Below are positions 29,309 through 37,553 of a stretch of 64,000 nucleotides of DNA, piece by piece (position 1 is the first letter of the stretch; every line of letters starts with the position of its first letter). The stretch is from positions 5,443,845 through 5,507,844 of the forward strand of contig JAAFYY010000001.1 of assembly GCA_014284505.1 (NCBI GenBank). Direction: 5' to 3'. The position numbers and the translations under genes are program-made. The notes under the pieces were generated by a model that was not told the DNA's origin, ran no database searches, and was given only the letters and a program-made list of their open reading frames with translations. The stretch is from Streptacidiphilus sp. 4-A2 (lineage in GTDB: Bacteria > Actinomycetota > Actinomycetes > Streptomycetales > Streptomycetaceae).

Positions 29309-30736
29309 TCAGGCGAACTCGGCCAGTCGGGGCCGCACCCCCAGCACCACCAGCAGCAGCGCGGCCGCCAGCAGCAGCACCGGCAGCACCGTCCAGCCGG
29401 ACAGGTCGCCCTGCGCCGAGCCGAAGTGCTGCGCCGTCACCGCGAGCTGCTGCGCGGCCAGCCGGTTCAACTGGACGCTGAAGTCGTAGTAGGCGAACGC
29501 CACCTCGCCCCGGGTGACCCCGGTGAGCTGCACGGATGCCTGGTCCAGCGCCCCCGCGTCGGCGAGCGTGCGCAGCTGCGCGTCGGCCGCCAGATAGGCC
29601 GCACGGGTCCGGGCCACCGCCGGCACCGCGGCATCCGGGCTCGACGGCGCGCCCAGCGTCCGCATCAGCTCCGTGTACTGCTGCTGGAGCAGCGGCCGAT
29701 AGGGCTGGTCGACCAGCCAGCGGCTCTCCGACGCCTCCGCGTTCGCCGCAGCCACCTGCGCCTGCGCCGTCCCGGCATAGGGGCTGTACCCCTGCGCCAC
29801 CGCCGTGCCCACCTGCCCGGACATCCCCAGCAGCGCCACCGTCCCGGCCAGCGTGGTCGCCAGCACCGCGGCGCGTGGCAGCAGGCGGATTGAAGACCCG
29901 CCGGTGCCTGCGCACCAGGTCCAGCTGCCAGTACCCGAGCAGCCCCAGCGCCAGCAGCCCCAGCAGCCCGACCAGCAGCGCCCCGATCCGGGCGTCCCGC
30001 TGGGCCGCGTCCCGGTCGCCGGCCACCTGCTGCTCGGCGCCGGCCAGCAGCGCCCGCACCTGTGGCAGCAGGTTCTGCTGGAGCTGGTCCTCGGCGAGGT
30101 CGTAGTAGTCGAGGGCGACGGCCGACGGCTTCCGACCACCGGATAGGCCTGGCCGGTGGCGGAGGACTCCTCGGTGCCGGTCAGACCGTCGTACAGGGAG
30201 AGGCTGTTCAGCAGCGACTGCACCCCCTGGTCGGAGGCCGGACCGGAGGCCGCCAGCGTGGCCAGGTCGGCGCTCACCCGCTTGCGGTCCGCCTGGGCGG
30301 TGAGCTCGGCCAGGACCCCGTCGTCGACCAGCACCGGCGACTGCCCCGGCGGAGGCGGCGTCGACGGGTAGCCGACCACCAGCTCGTTCGCGTGCTGGGC
30401 GTCCAGATCGGCCAGCGCCTGGTCCAGGTCTGCCGCGGCGACCGCCCGTGGCTCCGAGACGGTGGCCAGCTGGTGCAGGTCCGCCCGGGCGGCGCCGAAG
30501 GCGGTCAGTACCGCCGCCAGCAGCCCCGCCACCAGCAGCAGGGCGGTCCCGGCCTGCATCCGGAGCCTGCGCACCGGGGCATGCCCGGCCACGCCGGCCA
30601 GCGCGCGCAGGCCGCGCGGGCGCCCCGCCGCCGCCCCGCTCCGATCCCGCCCCGGCGCGGCGGCCACGGCCAGGGAAGAGACCCCCGATCCCCCAGGGGT
30701 CGTCACCGATGGTGTTCGTGCGGTCGTGACAGTCAC
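29309..30736 (-). CDS. Four-helix membrane protein, paralogue of the gene at 17.5-19.1 kb (two frame breaks)
   Basis: About 475 residues: Ser/Thr/Ala-rich leader, helix 1 (ALLLVAGLLAAVLTAFGAA), an external helical domain (ADLDQALADLDAQHANELVV), then helix 2 (GALLVGLLGLLALGLLGYWQL) and RRHRRVFNPP in another frame between about 30125 and 29885, helix 3 (AVLATTLAGTVALLGMSG), a second helical domain, helix 4 (LPVLLLAAALLLVVLG) and VRPRLAEFA. Two breaks displace only the middle. Same plan and motifs as the gene at 17509-19074, so the two are an old duplication or members of one family. Role unknown. Confidence 0.72.
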   Translation of the reverse strand: MTVTTARTPSVTTPGGSGVSSLAVAAAPGRDRSGAAAGRPRGLRALAGVAGHAPVRRLRMQAGTALLLVAGLLAAVLTAFGAARADLHQLATVSEPRAVAAADLDQALADLDAQHANELVVGYPSTPPPPGQSPVLVDDGVLAELTAQADRKRVSADLATLAASGPASDQGVQSLLNSLSLYDGLTGTEESSATGQAYPVVGSRRPSPSTTTTSPRTSSSRTCCHRCGRCWPAPSSRWPATGTRPSGTPGSGRCWSGCWGCWRWGCSGTGSWTWCAGTGGSSIRLLPRAAVLATTLAGTVALLGMSGQVGTAVAQGYSPYAGTAQAQVAAANAEASESRWLVDQPYRPLLQQQYTELMRTLGAPSSPDAAVPAVARTRAAYLAADAQLRTLADAGALDQASVQLTGVTRGEVAFAYYDFSVQLNRLAAQQLAVTAQHFGSAQGDLSGWTVLPVLLLAAALLLVVLGVRPRLAEFA

Positions 30737-31025
30737 CTGGTCGACCCTAGAAACACTGGACGACCGTCAACCGACACTTCGGCGGACGAACGGTGAACAG
30801 CTCGTCACAGTAAGCAACGGAATCCTGTCCTCCTTTCCTGCTTCCCTGTTGGGAGCGGTGCCGGAGGAGCCCAGGGACACTTCGGGCGGGTACCGGGTCC
30901 AGGCCTCAGTAAGAGTCGGCTTAGGCTGGTGCCCAGCAGGGGCGCGGGGTGGGATCATTGGACCGGCTAGCGTTGTTTTACGGCGAACGGCCCCATCCGT
31001 CGGACAACAACCAGCAAGGAGCCCC

Positions 31026-31659
31026 ATGAGCGCGGCTGCGTCCCTGTTCGACTCCTCCTGGATCTCCATAGCCGCGCTGCTCGCGGTGGTGTCCGATGCC
31101 TTCATGCCGCTGATCCCGGACGGCACCATAGTGATCGCCGCCACACTCAACACCTCGCAGCACGCGGCCTCCCCGTGGCTGCTCGGTGTCGGTGTCGCCC
31201 TCGCCTCCTTCTGCGGGGACCTGCTGCTGCTCCGGGCCGCCCGCCGCGCCGCGGGCTGGGCGCAGCGGCGCCTCAACCGCAAGCCCGGCGCCGCGACCGC
31301 GGCCACGCAGGTGCTGGAGCTGCTGGACACCAAGAAGGGCCGGACCATACTGCTGTTCCGGTTCGTCACCGGCGGACGGAGCCTGCTGGACCTGGTGGTG
31401 GGCACCAGCAAGCAGCCGACGCGCCACTATCTGCGCTGGTCGGCGCTGTCCTCCTCGGTCTGGGCGACCTACATCGTCGGCCTGGGGTATCTGAACGCCC
31501 ATACCTTCAACACCAGTTGGGTGAGCTTCGCGGTGTCCTGCCTGGCCGCGGGCGGGAGTCAGCGCGGTGATCGCCCGCATGGTGCAGCGCCAGCGCCGAC
31601 TGGCCCGCGAGGCCGTGGCGGCCCAGGCGGAGAGCGCCGCCCCGGCCCCCGTCGGCTGA
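31026..31659 (+). CDS. DedA/VTT-like membrane protein (frame break near end)
   Basis: Starts at ATG 31026 after AAGGAG. About 212 residues with four to five membrane helices and the VTT pattern: MPLIPDGTIVIAATLN in the first re-entrant region, GVALASFCGDLLLLRAARRA, and RFVTGGRSLLDLVVGTSKQP, equivalent to the DedA R-F-x-P-x-x-R/G block. Such proteins move undecaprenyl phosphate or other lipids between leaflets. The final ~35 residues (AVIARMVQRQRRLAREAV...) are out of frame by two bases near 31556, where a 5-G run would restore them; stop TGA 31657-31659. Confidence 0.75.
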
Positions 31660-31881
31660 ACCCACCGGCCCGACAGCACGCACCCGCCGGCACACACCCG
31701 CGAGCACGCGCCCGCCGGCACGCATCCGGCAGGGCACACATCCGGCAGAGCCCATCCGGCAAAGCGCACCTGGCATGCCTCACCGAGCCTGCCTCCGGCC
31801 GCCCCGGGGCCGGTCTGCCGAGCCCGCCCCGGGGCGGGCTCGGCCCCGGGACGCCACCGCCGTCGGCGGCAGGTTCCGCCG

Positions 31882-32574
31882 CTACTCCGGCAGGTTCCAG
31901 TCGATCGACTCCCGGCCGAGGTCCGCGAGGTGCTTGTCCACCTGCGAGAACGGGCGGCTGCCCAGGAACAGCCTGGCCGACAGCGGCGAGGGGTGCGCTC
32001 CCTGGACCACCCGGTGCCGGCTGGTGTCGATCAGCGGCAGCTTCTTCTTGGCGTAGGCGCCCCACAGCACGAAGACCACCGGGTCGGGCTGCTCGTTCAC
32101 CGCCCGGATCACCGCGTCGGTGAAGGTCTCCCAGCCCTTGCCCTTGTGCGAGTTGGCCTCGTGCGCGCGCACCGTCAGCACCGCGTTGAGCAGCAGCACG
32201 CCCTGGTCCGCCCAGGTCTGGAGGTTGCCGTGGGCCGGCACGGGCACGCCGAGGTCGGCCAGCAGTTCCTTGTAGACATTGCGCAGCGACGGCGGAACCC
32301 GCACCCCACGCTTGACCGAGAAGCACATCCCGTGCGCCTGGTTGTCGTCGTGGTAAGGGTCCTGGCCCAGCAGCAGCACCTTGACCTGGCCGTACGGGGT
32401 GGCCTCCAGGGCCGAGAACACCTCGCCGACCGGCGGGAAGACCTGGTTCCGCGCGCTCCCCGGCGACGAACTCGGCCAGCTGCCCGAAGTAGGGCTTCGC
32501 GGTCTCCCCGCGAGCACACCCTGCCAGGACTCGGGCAGCACGAACTCGTCGAGCGGGGACGGTGAGAGTGACAT
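31882..32574 (-). CDS. ung: Uracil-DNA glycosylase (two small frame breaks)
   Basis: About 231 residues from ATG 32574. Family 1 UDG motifs are intact: LLLGQDPYHDDNQAHGMCFSV with the water-activating Asp, GVLLLNAVLTV, VVFVLWGAYAKKK and the DNA-intercalation loop GAHPSPLSARLFLG. It removes uracil from DNA to start base excision repair. Between about 32455 and 32512 the frame is displaced; adding one G (GGGGAG) and one GC unit recovers GETAKPYFGQLAEFVAGERARNQ, the normal sequence. The broken segment is short, which explains why the frame reads through. Confidence 0.93.
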   Translation of the reverse strand: MSLSPSPLDEFVLPESWQGVLAGRPRSPTSGSWPSSSPGSARNQVFPPVGEVFSALEATPYGQVKVLLLGQDPYHDDNQAHGMCFSVKRGVRVPPSLRNVYKELLADLGVPVPAHGNLQTWADQGVLLLNAVLTVRAHEANSHKGKGWETFTDAVIRAVNEQPDPVVFVLWGAYAKKKLPLIDTSRHRVVQGAHPSPLSARLFLGSRPFSQVDKHLADLGRESIDWNLPE

Positions 32575-32686
32575 CGGGGTGCGACCTCCAGTGGGAACCG
32601 GCTCCGGGGGAGCCGACTGCACAGCACCGTACCGGGTGCCACCGACAGCCCGGTTCCGCTCCGCCCCCGCCCCCGGTCGCCGTTGC

Positions 32687-33418
32687 TCAGCGCACCCCGC
32701 TGAGGTGGGCGAAGAGCACCACATTGCCGGTGTACTCCTGCCGGGCGCGGTCGAAGCCGCCGCCGCAGGTGATGATCCGCAGCTCGGCGTCCGAGGTCGG
32801 GCCGTAGACCAGGGTGGCCGGGAAGGCGGCCTTGGCGTAGCTCTTCAGCCGGTCCACGGTGAACAGCGCGGTGGTGCCGTCCAGCCGGGACACCTCGACC
32901 AGCGCTCCCGGGCGGACCGCCGACAGGTTCCACATGACGGCCGGGCCGGTGCGGGTGTCGACGTGGCCGACCAGCACGGCGGTCCCGGCCTCGCCGGGGG
33001 TCACCGAGTCGCGGAGCCAGCCGGCGGTCCTGGGCTGCGAGAACGGGGCAGCTCCGGGGCGCCTCTGCTGTCCATGCCCAGCCGAGCAGCGGTGCGCGGA
33101 GGCCGATCGAGGGCACCTCCAGCTGCATCGGCGTGGATCTGGCCAGCGGGGCATGGGTGGCGCCGGTCGGCCGGTCGGCCGGGCCCCGGTCCCCGGAGTC
33201 CTGGTCCGCGGAACTGCGGAGCCCGTCGGAGGACGAGGCCGGGGTGGACGCGGCGGGCGCCAGGCCCCGGCCGAGGAGTACGGGCCGGGCTGGGGCGTGT
33301 GGGCGAGCCCGAGCGCCGCCCCGCCCAGGGCCACCGCGCACAGGCAGCCCGACAGCGTGCCGGTGGCCAGGCTCAGGGTGCGCCGCAGCGAACGCCCCGG
33401 CAGCCGTGGCTCAGCCAC
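32687..33418 (-). CDS. Class F-like sortase (frame break in the middle)
   Basis: Starts at GTG 33418 (MAEPRLPGRSLRRTL), overlapping the stop of the upstream secreted-protein gene. After a membrane anchor (LATGTLSGCLCAVALGGAALG) and Pro-rich linker, the domain begins MQLEVPSIGLRAPLLG in another frame, then PRTAGWLRDSVTPGEAGTAVLVGHVDT with the catalytic His, and LRIITCGGGFDRARQEYTGNVVLFAHL with the catalytic Cys. Sortases of this class attach or cross-link surface proteins in actinobacteria. The displaced middle lies at about 33050-33170. Its partner is probably the upstream gene. Confidence 0.85.
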   Translation of the reverse strand: MAEPRLPGRSLRRTLSLATGTLSGCLCAVALGGAALGLAHTPQPGPYSSAGAWRPPRPPRPRPPTGSAVPRTRTPGTGARPTGRPAPPMPRWPDPRRCSWRCPRSASAHRCSAGHGQQRRPGAAPFSQPRTAGWLRDSVTPGEAGTAVLVGHVDTRTGPAVMWNLSAVRPGALVEVSRLDGTTALFTVDRLKSYAKAAFPATLVYGPTSDAELRIITCGGGFDRARQEYTGNVVLFAHLSGVR

Positions 33419-34343
33419 GGTAGGCCGCGCCGGCGCTGGCAGGCGAACAGCACCGCGCCGGCGGAGGCGGCCGCGATCAGGCCGAGCGCGGCGTACTCAT
33501 CGGTCCGGGAGGGCGCACCGCCCTCCGCCCGCGCGCCCCCGAGTCCGAAGGCCGGGTCGAACCCGGACCCAGAACCGCTGCCCAGCCCGGAGGCAGTGGC
33601 GAGCCTGGTCGCGCCCCAGCCGCCGCCCGCCGCCGGGGCGCCGAGGGCGCGCACGGTCACCCGTCCAGTGGCCACGGTCTTCCCGGCGCAGCTCTCCACC
33701 AGCGTGTAGTCGCCCGGCTTGACGTCCCTGGCGACGACGGCCTCGGCGAACAGGCCCCCGTCGGCCGCCAGGGTGAGGGTGGCCGGGGCGGCCAGCGCCG
33801 GCGAGGTGACCGTGCCGTTGCGCCGCCCTCGCAGTCGGCGAAGGTGCGCAGGTCGACCGTGCCGCCGGGGCGGCTCGCGGTGGGCGCGACCATGATCACG
33901 TCGATCACCGAGACCGCCGCCGGCTGGGCCGAGGTGTCGCCGGAGGTGACCAGCGTGGTGCCGCTGATGTCGTCGGAGACCGTGCGGCTCCTGGCCCCCA
34001 CCCCGGCCGGGACGGCGGGCGCGACGGCGGCCGTACGGGCGGTCGCACCATGGGCACCGGCAGCCCGGGCAGCGGCAGCGGCCTGGACCGCGGCAGCGGC
34101 CCGGGCAGCGGCGGCACCGGCGGCGGCCGCATGGGCGGCCGCCGCATGGGGCGCCGTGGCGTGGGCGGGCCGGGAGGCGGGCGCGGGCAGCCGCCGCCCG
34201 CCGGGCGCGGCCGCGAACGCCGGACCGGTCCCGGCGACCACCAGCGCGGACACCGCCACCGCGCATGCCGCGCGGAACCCGGCGGTACGTCCCCGTCCGG
34301 CGCCCCGCGCTCGATCCGTCTGCTCGTCAGTCCTGCTGGACAC
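33411..34343 (-). CDS. Secreted Ala-rich protein coupled to the sortase (frame breaks)
   Basis: From 34343 (MSSRTDEQTDRARG): signal peptide ACAVAVSALVVAGTGPAFA, then an Ala-rich segment of ~50 residues (AHAAAAGAAAARAAAAVQ) probably extended or helical, a conserved domain with DLRTFADCEGG and, after the break near 33825, GTVTSPALAAPATLTLAADG and KPGDYTLVESCAGKTVATGRVTV, and a C-terminal membrane helix (LGLIAAASAGAVLFAC) with QRRR. Two cysteines could form a disulfide. No LPxTG-like sorting signal is visible. A small repair near 33430 would give the end RRRAAYRG at 33411, overlapping the sortase start, so the genes are coupled. Confidence 0.65.
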
Positions 34344-34742
34344 GCAGGGCTCCTCTCGGTCCGGGCCGGCCGAGGTGGGTCTCGGCCTTCACCCTTGGGC
34401 CCAAAATATGACGAGATAACAGATATTGCCGTGGCGACATACCCCGACTGACGCGGCATCAGAGCCGTCCGGGTGAACCGGCGACGCGAACGGCCCTGCC
34501 CTCGAACACGAGGACGGGGCCGTCGGCGGCGGAAACCGTGCCCGCCCCGGACTGCGTGGCGCCGCCGGGCCGCGGCTCGGGCGTCCGCCGGCGGCGTGAC
34601 CAGCGGGCCCTGGGGCCGACGGCCCCGGGCGACTAGGCTGGCGGTGCTGGGGCAGCCAGTGGTGCCCGGCCGGCCGCCGGTGTCCGGTCCGGAGCGATGT
34701 ACGAATCGTTCAGAACCATCGCAAGACCTAGGAGACACCTAC
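34344..34742. other. Divergent intergenic region
   Basis: About 400 bases without a gene. An AT-rich block at 34405-34445 (AAAATATGACGAGATAACAG) is the best promoter candidate. A GGCCCTGCCCTCG...CGAGGACGGGGCC hairpin lies at about 34490-34522. The HAD gene that follows has an AGGAGACA ribosome binding site. Confidence 0.4.
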
Positions 34743-35522
34743 GTGGCAGAGCGAAAGGCCATTGAGTCCTGGCTCACCGACATGGACGGAGTCCTCATCC
34801 ACGAGGGCGTGCCGATCCCCGGGGCTGACGCCTTCTTGAAGCGGCTTCGTGATTCCGGGAAGCCCTTCCTGGTGCTCACCAACAACTCCATCTACACCCA
34901 GCGTGACCTGCACGCCAGGCTGGCGCGGATGGGGCTCGACGTCCCCGTCGAGCACATCTGGACCTCCGCGCTGGCCACCGCCAAGTTCCTGGAGGACCAG
35001 CGGCCCGGCGGCACCGCCTATGTCATCGGCGAAGCAGGTCTGACCACGGCCCTGCACGAGGTCGGCTATGTGCTCACCGACACCGACCCCGACTTCGTCA
35101 TCCTGGGCGAGACCCGGACCTACTCCTTCGAGGCGATGACCAAGGCCGTCCGGCTCATCAACGCCGGTGCCCGCTTCATCGCCACCAACCCCGACGAGAC
35201 CGGGCCTTCCGCCGAGGGCGCGCTCCCCGCCACCGGTGCGGTCGCCGCGCTCATCACCAAGGCCACCGGCGTGGATCCCTACTTCGTCGGAAAGCCCAAC
35301 CCGCTGATGATGCGCGCCGGACTGAACGCCATCGGCGCCCACTCCGAGAACAGCGCCATGATCGGCGACCGGATGGACACCGACATCGTCTCGGGCATGG
35401 AAGCCGGAATGTCGACCTTCCTCGTCCTCACCGGCCTGACCCAGGCCGAGGACGTCGAACGTTTCCCCTACCGGCCGACCCGGGTGGTCCATTCGATCGC
35501 CGACATGGTCGACCTGGTCTGA
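34743..35522 (+). CDS. NagD-type HAD-IIA phosphatase
   Basis: An intact 259-residue protein from GTG 34743 preceded by AGGAGACACC. HAD-IIA motifs: SWLTDMDGVLIHEG (motif I), FLVLTNNSIYTQRDLHARL (motif II), YFVGKPNPLMMRAGL (motif III lysine) and NSAMIGDRMDTDIVSGMEAGM (motif IV), with the large C2 cap between II and III. NagD-like enzymes dephosphorylate nucleoside monophosphates or sugar phosphates. Followed by a strong terminator; single-gene unit. Confidence 0.92.
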   Translation: MAERKAIESWLTDMDGVLIHEGVPIPGADAFLKRLRDSGKPFLVLTNNSIYTQRDLHARLARMGLDVPVEHIWTSALATAKFLEDQRPGGTAYVIGEAGLTTALHEVGYVLTDTDPDFVILGETRTYSFEAMTKAVRLINAGARFIATNPDETGPSAEGALPATGAVAALITKATGVDPYFVGKPNPLMMRAGLNAIGAHSENSAMIGDRMDTDIVSGMEAGMSTFLVLTGLTQAEDVERFPYRPTRVVHSIADMVDLV

Positions 35523-35530
35523 ACCGGCGG

Positions 35531-35564
35531 CGAAGGCCCTCCCGTTGTCCCGGGAGGGCCTTCG
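35531..35564. terminator. Bidirectional terminator
   Basis: Perfect 14-bp arms CGAAGGCCCTCCCG and CGGGAGGGCCTTCG with a 6-nt loop, 8 bp after the NagD-type stop and 31 bp after the stop of the convergent phosphonatase-like gene. Confidence 0.88.
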
Positions 35565-35594
35565 AACCGCCGGTGCGGACGCCCCTGGGGGCGG

Positions 35595-36308
35595 TCAGCG
35601 GGAGAGCAGTACGGGCAGCTCCGCCACCGAGGCCAGCACCGCGGTGGCGCCGTCCGCACGCAGCCGCTCGGCGCCGTGCGCGCCGGTCAGCACGCCCGCG
35701 ACCACGCCCGCCCCGGCGCTCGCGCCGCAGCGCATGTCGTAGCCGGTGTCACCGACCACCGCCAGCTCCCGCACGTCGTCCGCCGCGCCGGTGCGCAGCA
35801 GCGCGGCCAGCGCCAGATCCGGGTAGGGGCGGCCGCGGCCGCCCGCGTCGGCCGGGCAGAGCACCAGGTCGGCCAGGCCCTGCCAGCCCAGCGCGTCCAG
35901 GATGCGCTGCTGCGTCGGGCCGGAGAAACCGGTAGTCAGCACGACGGTGAGGCCGGCCGCCCGGAGCTCGCGGATGGCCGTCTCGGCGCCGGGCAGCGGC
36001 GCGCAGTGCCCCTGCTCCACCAGGTCGTGGTAGGCGGCCTCGAACGCGCGGTTGGCACGCTGGGCCTGCTCCTCGTCGCCGAACAGCGCCCGGAAGACGC
36101 TGATCTTGCTCTCGCCCATGGTGTCCCGGACGTACCCCAGCATCTGCTGGTGCCGCTCGGTGCCGGTGACCACGCCCAGCTCGGCGGCGGCGGCGTCGAA
36201 GGAGCGCTCGACCAGGCCGTCGTCGGCGACTGTGGTGCCCGCCATGTCCAGCACCACCAGCCGGGTGCGCGGCGCGGCCGCTCCGGTCGCGGAAGTCTGA
36301 TCAGCCAT
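35595..36308 (-). CDS. Phosphonatase-like HAD hydrolase (PhnX-like)
   Basis: An intact 237-residue HAD protein from ATG 36308. Motif I is LVVLDMAGTTVADDGLVERSF, the D-M-A-G-T-T form typical of phosphonatases, and motif II is VVLTTGFSGPTQQRILDAL; motif IV is LAVVGDTGYDMRCG. Unlike true phosphonoacetaldehyde hydrolase, the Schiff-base lysine of the cap is not obvious. It starts inside the stop codon of the FAD oxidoreductase (TGATG), the same pairing seen in phosphonate-related HpnW/HpnX sets. It probably cleaves a C-P or P-O bond in a product of that oxidase. Confidence 0.82.
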   Translation of the reverse strand: MADQTSATGAAAPRTRLVVLDMAGTTVADDGLVERSFDAAAAELGVVTGTERHQQMLGYVRDTMGESKISVFRALFGDEEQAQRANRAFEAAYHDLVEQGHCAPLPGAETAIRELRAAGLTVVLTTGFSGPTQQRILDALGWQGLADLVLCPADAGGRGRPYPDLALAALLRTGAADDVRELAVVGDTGYDMRCGASAGAGVVAGVLTGAHGAERLRADGATAVLASVAELPVLLSR

Positions 36309-37426
36309 CACAGTCCCATCTCGTTCAGGGTCGCCTCGCCGATGGCGGGCGAACAGGTCATGCCACGGCCACCGGGGCCGGTCACCAGCCACACGCCGTC
36401 GCGCACCTGCTCGCGGTGCACCACCTCGGTCGTGTCCAGGCACTGGGCGTACACACCGGCCCAGCGGCGGCGCACCTTGGGCAGCGGGCGGCCCAGCAGG
36501 CTCTCCGCCACCCCGGTCAGGTAGGCGTACGGCTCCTCGACCACGTCGAAGCCGAACGGCTGGTCGTACTCGTGGGTGTCGCCGATGGTGAGCGAGCCGT
36601 CCGCGCGCTGGACCATCAGCAGCTGCATCCGGTGCTCGGCGGCGACCTGCGGCTGCGGCTGCGAGGCGTTCAACGCCTCCAGCGCCGGCCCGGCGTAGGC
36701 CGGGTAGTAGCGGAAGCTGTCGGCGTCGGCCACCGAGGTGGTCAGCCGCTCGCCCAGGGGCTCGGTCTGCATCATCTGGAGCCGGACCCGGCGCACCGGA
36801 AGCTCCGGGGCCAGCTCGCGGACCAGGCCGCCCAGCCAGGCGCCGGTGCACAGCACCACGGCGTCGCCCTGGTGCAGTTCGCCGCGGTCGTCGCGGACCG
36901 CGCGCCCCTCGACCTGGCGGACCTCCCGGCCGGTCAGCAGGGTGTAGCGGCCGGAGCCGGCCAGGTGCGCCTGGAGTTCGCGCTGGGTGACCCGCGGCTC
37001 GACCTGCGCGTCCCGCGAGCACCACAGGGCGCCCAGCGACTCGCCGCGCAGAGCCGGGTTCAGCTTGCGCACGGCCTCGGCGTCCAGCAGCTCCCAGCCG
37101 CGTTCGGCGGCATCGGCCCTGGTGACGGCCTCGGCGGCGACGGCGTACTCGGCCTCGGTGCGCAGCACGGTGAGCGAGCCGCTGTCCCGGAAGCCCACCC
37201 CGGGCACCCGCTCGCCGATCTCCTCCCACAGTTCCCGGGCCCGGCGGGCGGTGGTCAGCTCGGCCCCGGAGGACCTGCCGCCGACCCACACCAGGCCGAA
37301 GTTGCGCACAGAGGCGCCGCGCGCCTGCGTCTCGCGTTCCAGATGGACAACCTCGTGGCCGCGCTCGACCAGATGCCATGCGTGCATGGTCCCGAGCGCG
37401 CCTGCTCCTACAACGATGACTCTCAC
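36308..37426 (-). CDS. FAD-dependent oxidoreductase of the phosphonate-linked HpnW type
   Basis: An intact 372-residue DAO-fold flavoenzyme. The FAD motif VIVVGAGALGTMHAWHLVERGHEV opens the protein, followed by RNFGLVWVGGRSSG, AVVLCTGAWLGGLV, FRYYPAYAG and the C-terminal FAD site LVTGPGGRGMTCSPAIGEA. This family recurs beside phosphonatase-like HAD proteins, and some relatives oxidise N-methylated 2-aminoethylphosphonate; here an amine-oxidising role on an organophosphonate is inferred. It is first in a two-gene unit and is preceded by a strong dyad at 37490-37535. Confidence 0.82.
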   Translation of the reverse strand: MRVIVVGAGALGTMHAWHLVERGHEVVHLERETQARGASVRNFGLVWVGGRSSGAELTTARRARELWEEIGERVPGVGFRDSGSLTVLRTEAEYAVAAEAVTRADAAERGWELLDAEAVRKLNPALRGESLGALWCSRDAQVEPRVTQRELQAHLAGSGRYTLLTGREVRQVEGRAVRDDRGELHQGDAVVLCTGAWLGGLVRELAPELPVRRVRLQMMQTEPLGERLTTSVADADSFRYYPAYAGPALEALNASQPQPQVAAEHRMQLLMVQRADGSLTIGDTHEYDQPFGFDVVEEPYAYLTGVAESLLGRPLPKVRRRWAGVYAQCLDTTEVVHREQVRDGVWLVTGPGGRGMTCSPAIGEATLNEMGL

Positions 37427-37489
37427 AGGACCGACCCTCGGCCTTCGGAGTGACGCATCGGCAGCCTCCGGGTTAATCGGACATGAACA

Positions 37490-37535
37490 GCTCCAACAAC
37501 TTGTCCATACAACTTACTGGACAAGCTGCTGGAGC
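37490..37535. promoter_or_regulatory. Nested dyad upstream of the phosphonate-type pair
   Basis: GCTCCA (37490-37495) and TGGAGC (37530-37535) bracket CTTGTCCA (37500-37507) and TGGACAAG (37518-37525), with equal 4-nt gaps and a 10-nt centre. It lies 64 bp upstream of the oxidoreductase start and 19 bp after the adenosine deaminase stop on the same strand. It may be a GntR-like operator (TTGT...ACAA half-sites) or an mRNA hairpin acting as a terminator. Confidence 0.55.
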
Positions 37536-37553
37536 CACACCCCTCCGGAAGGG

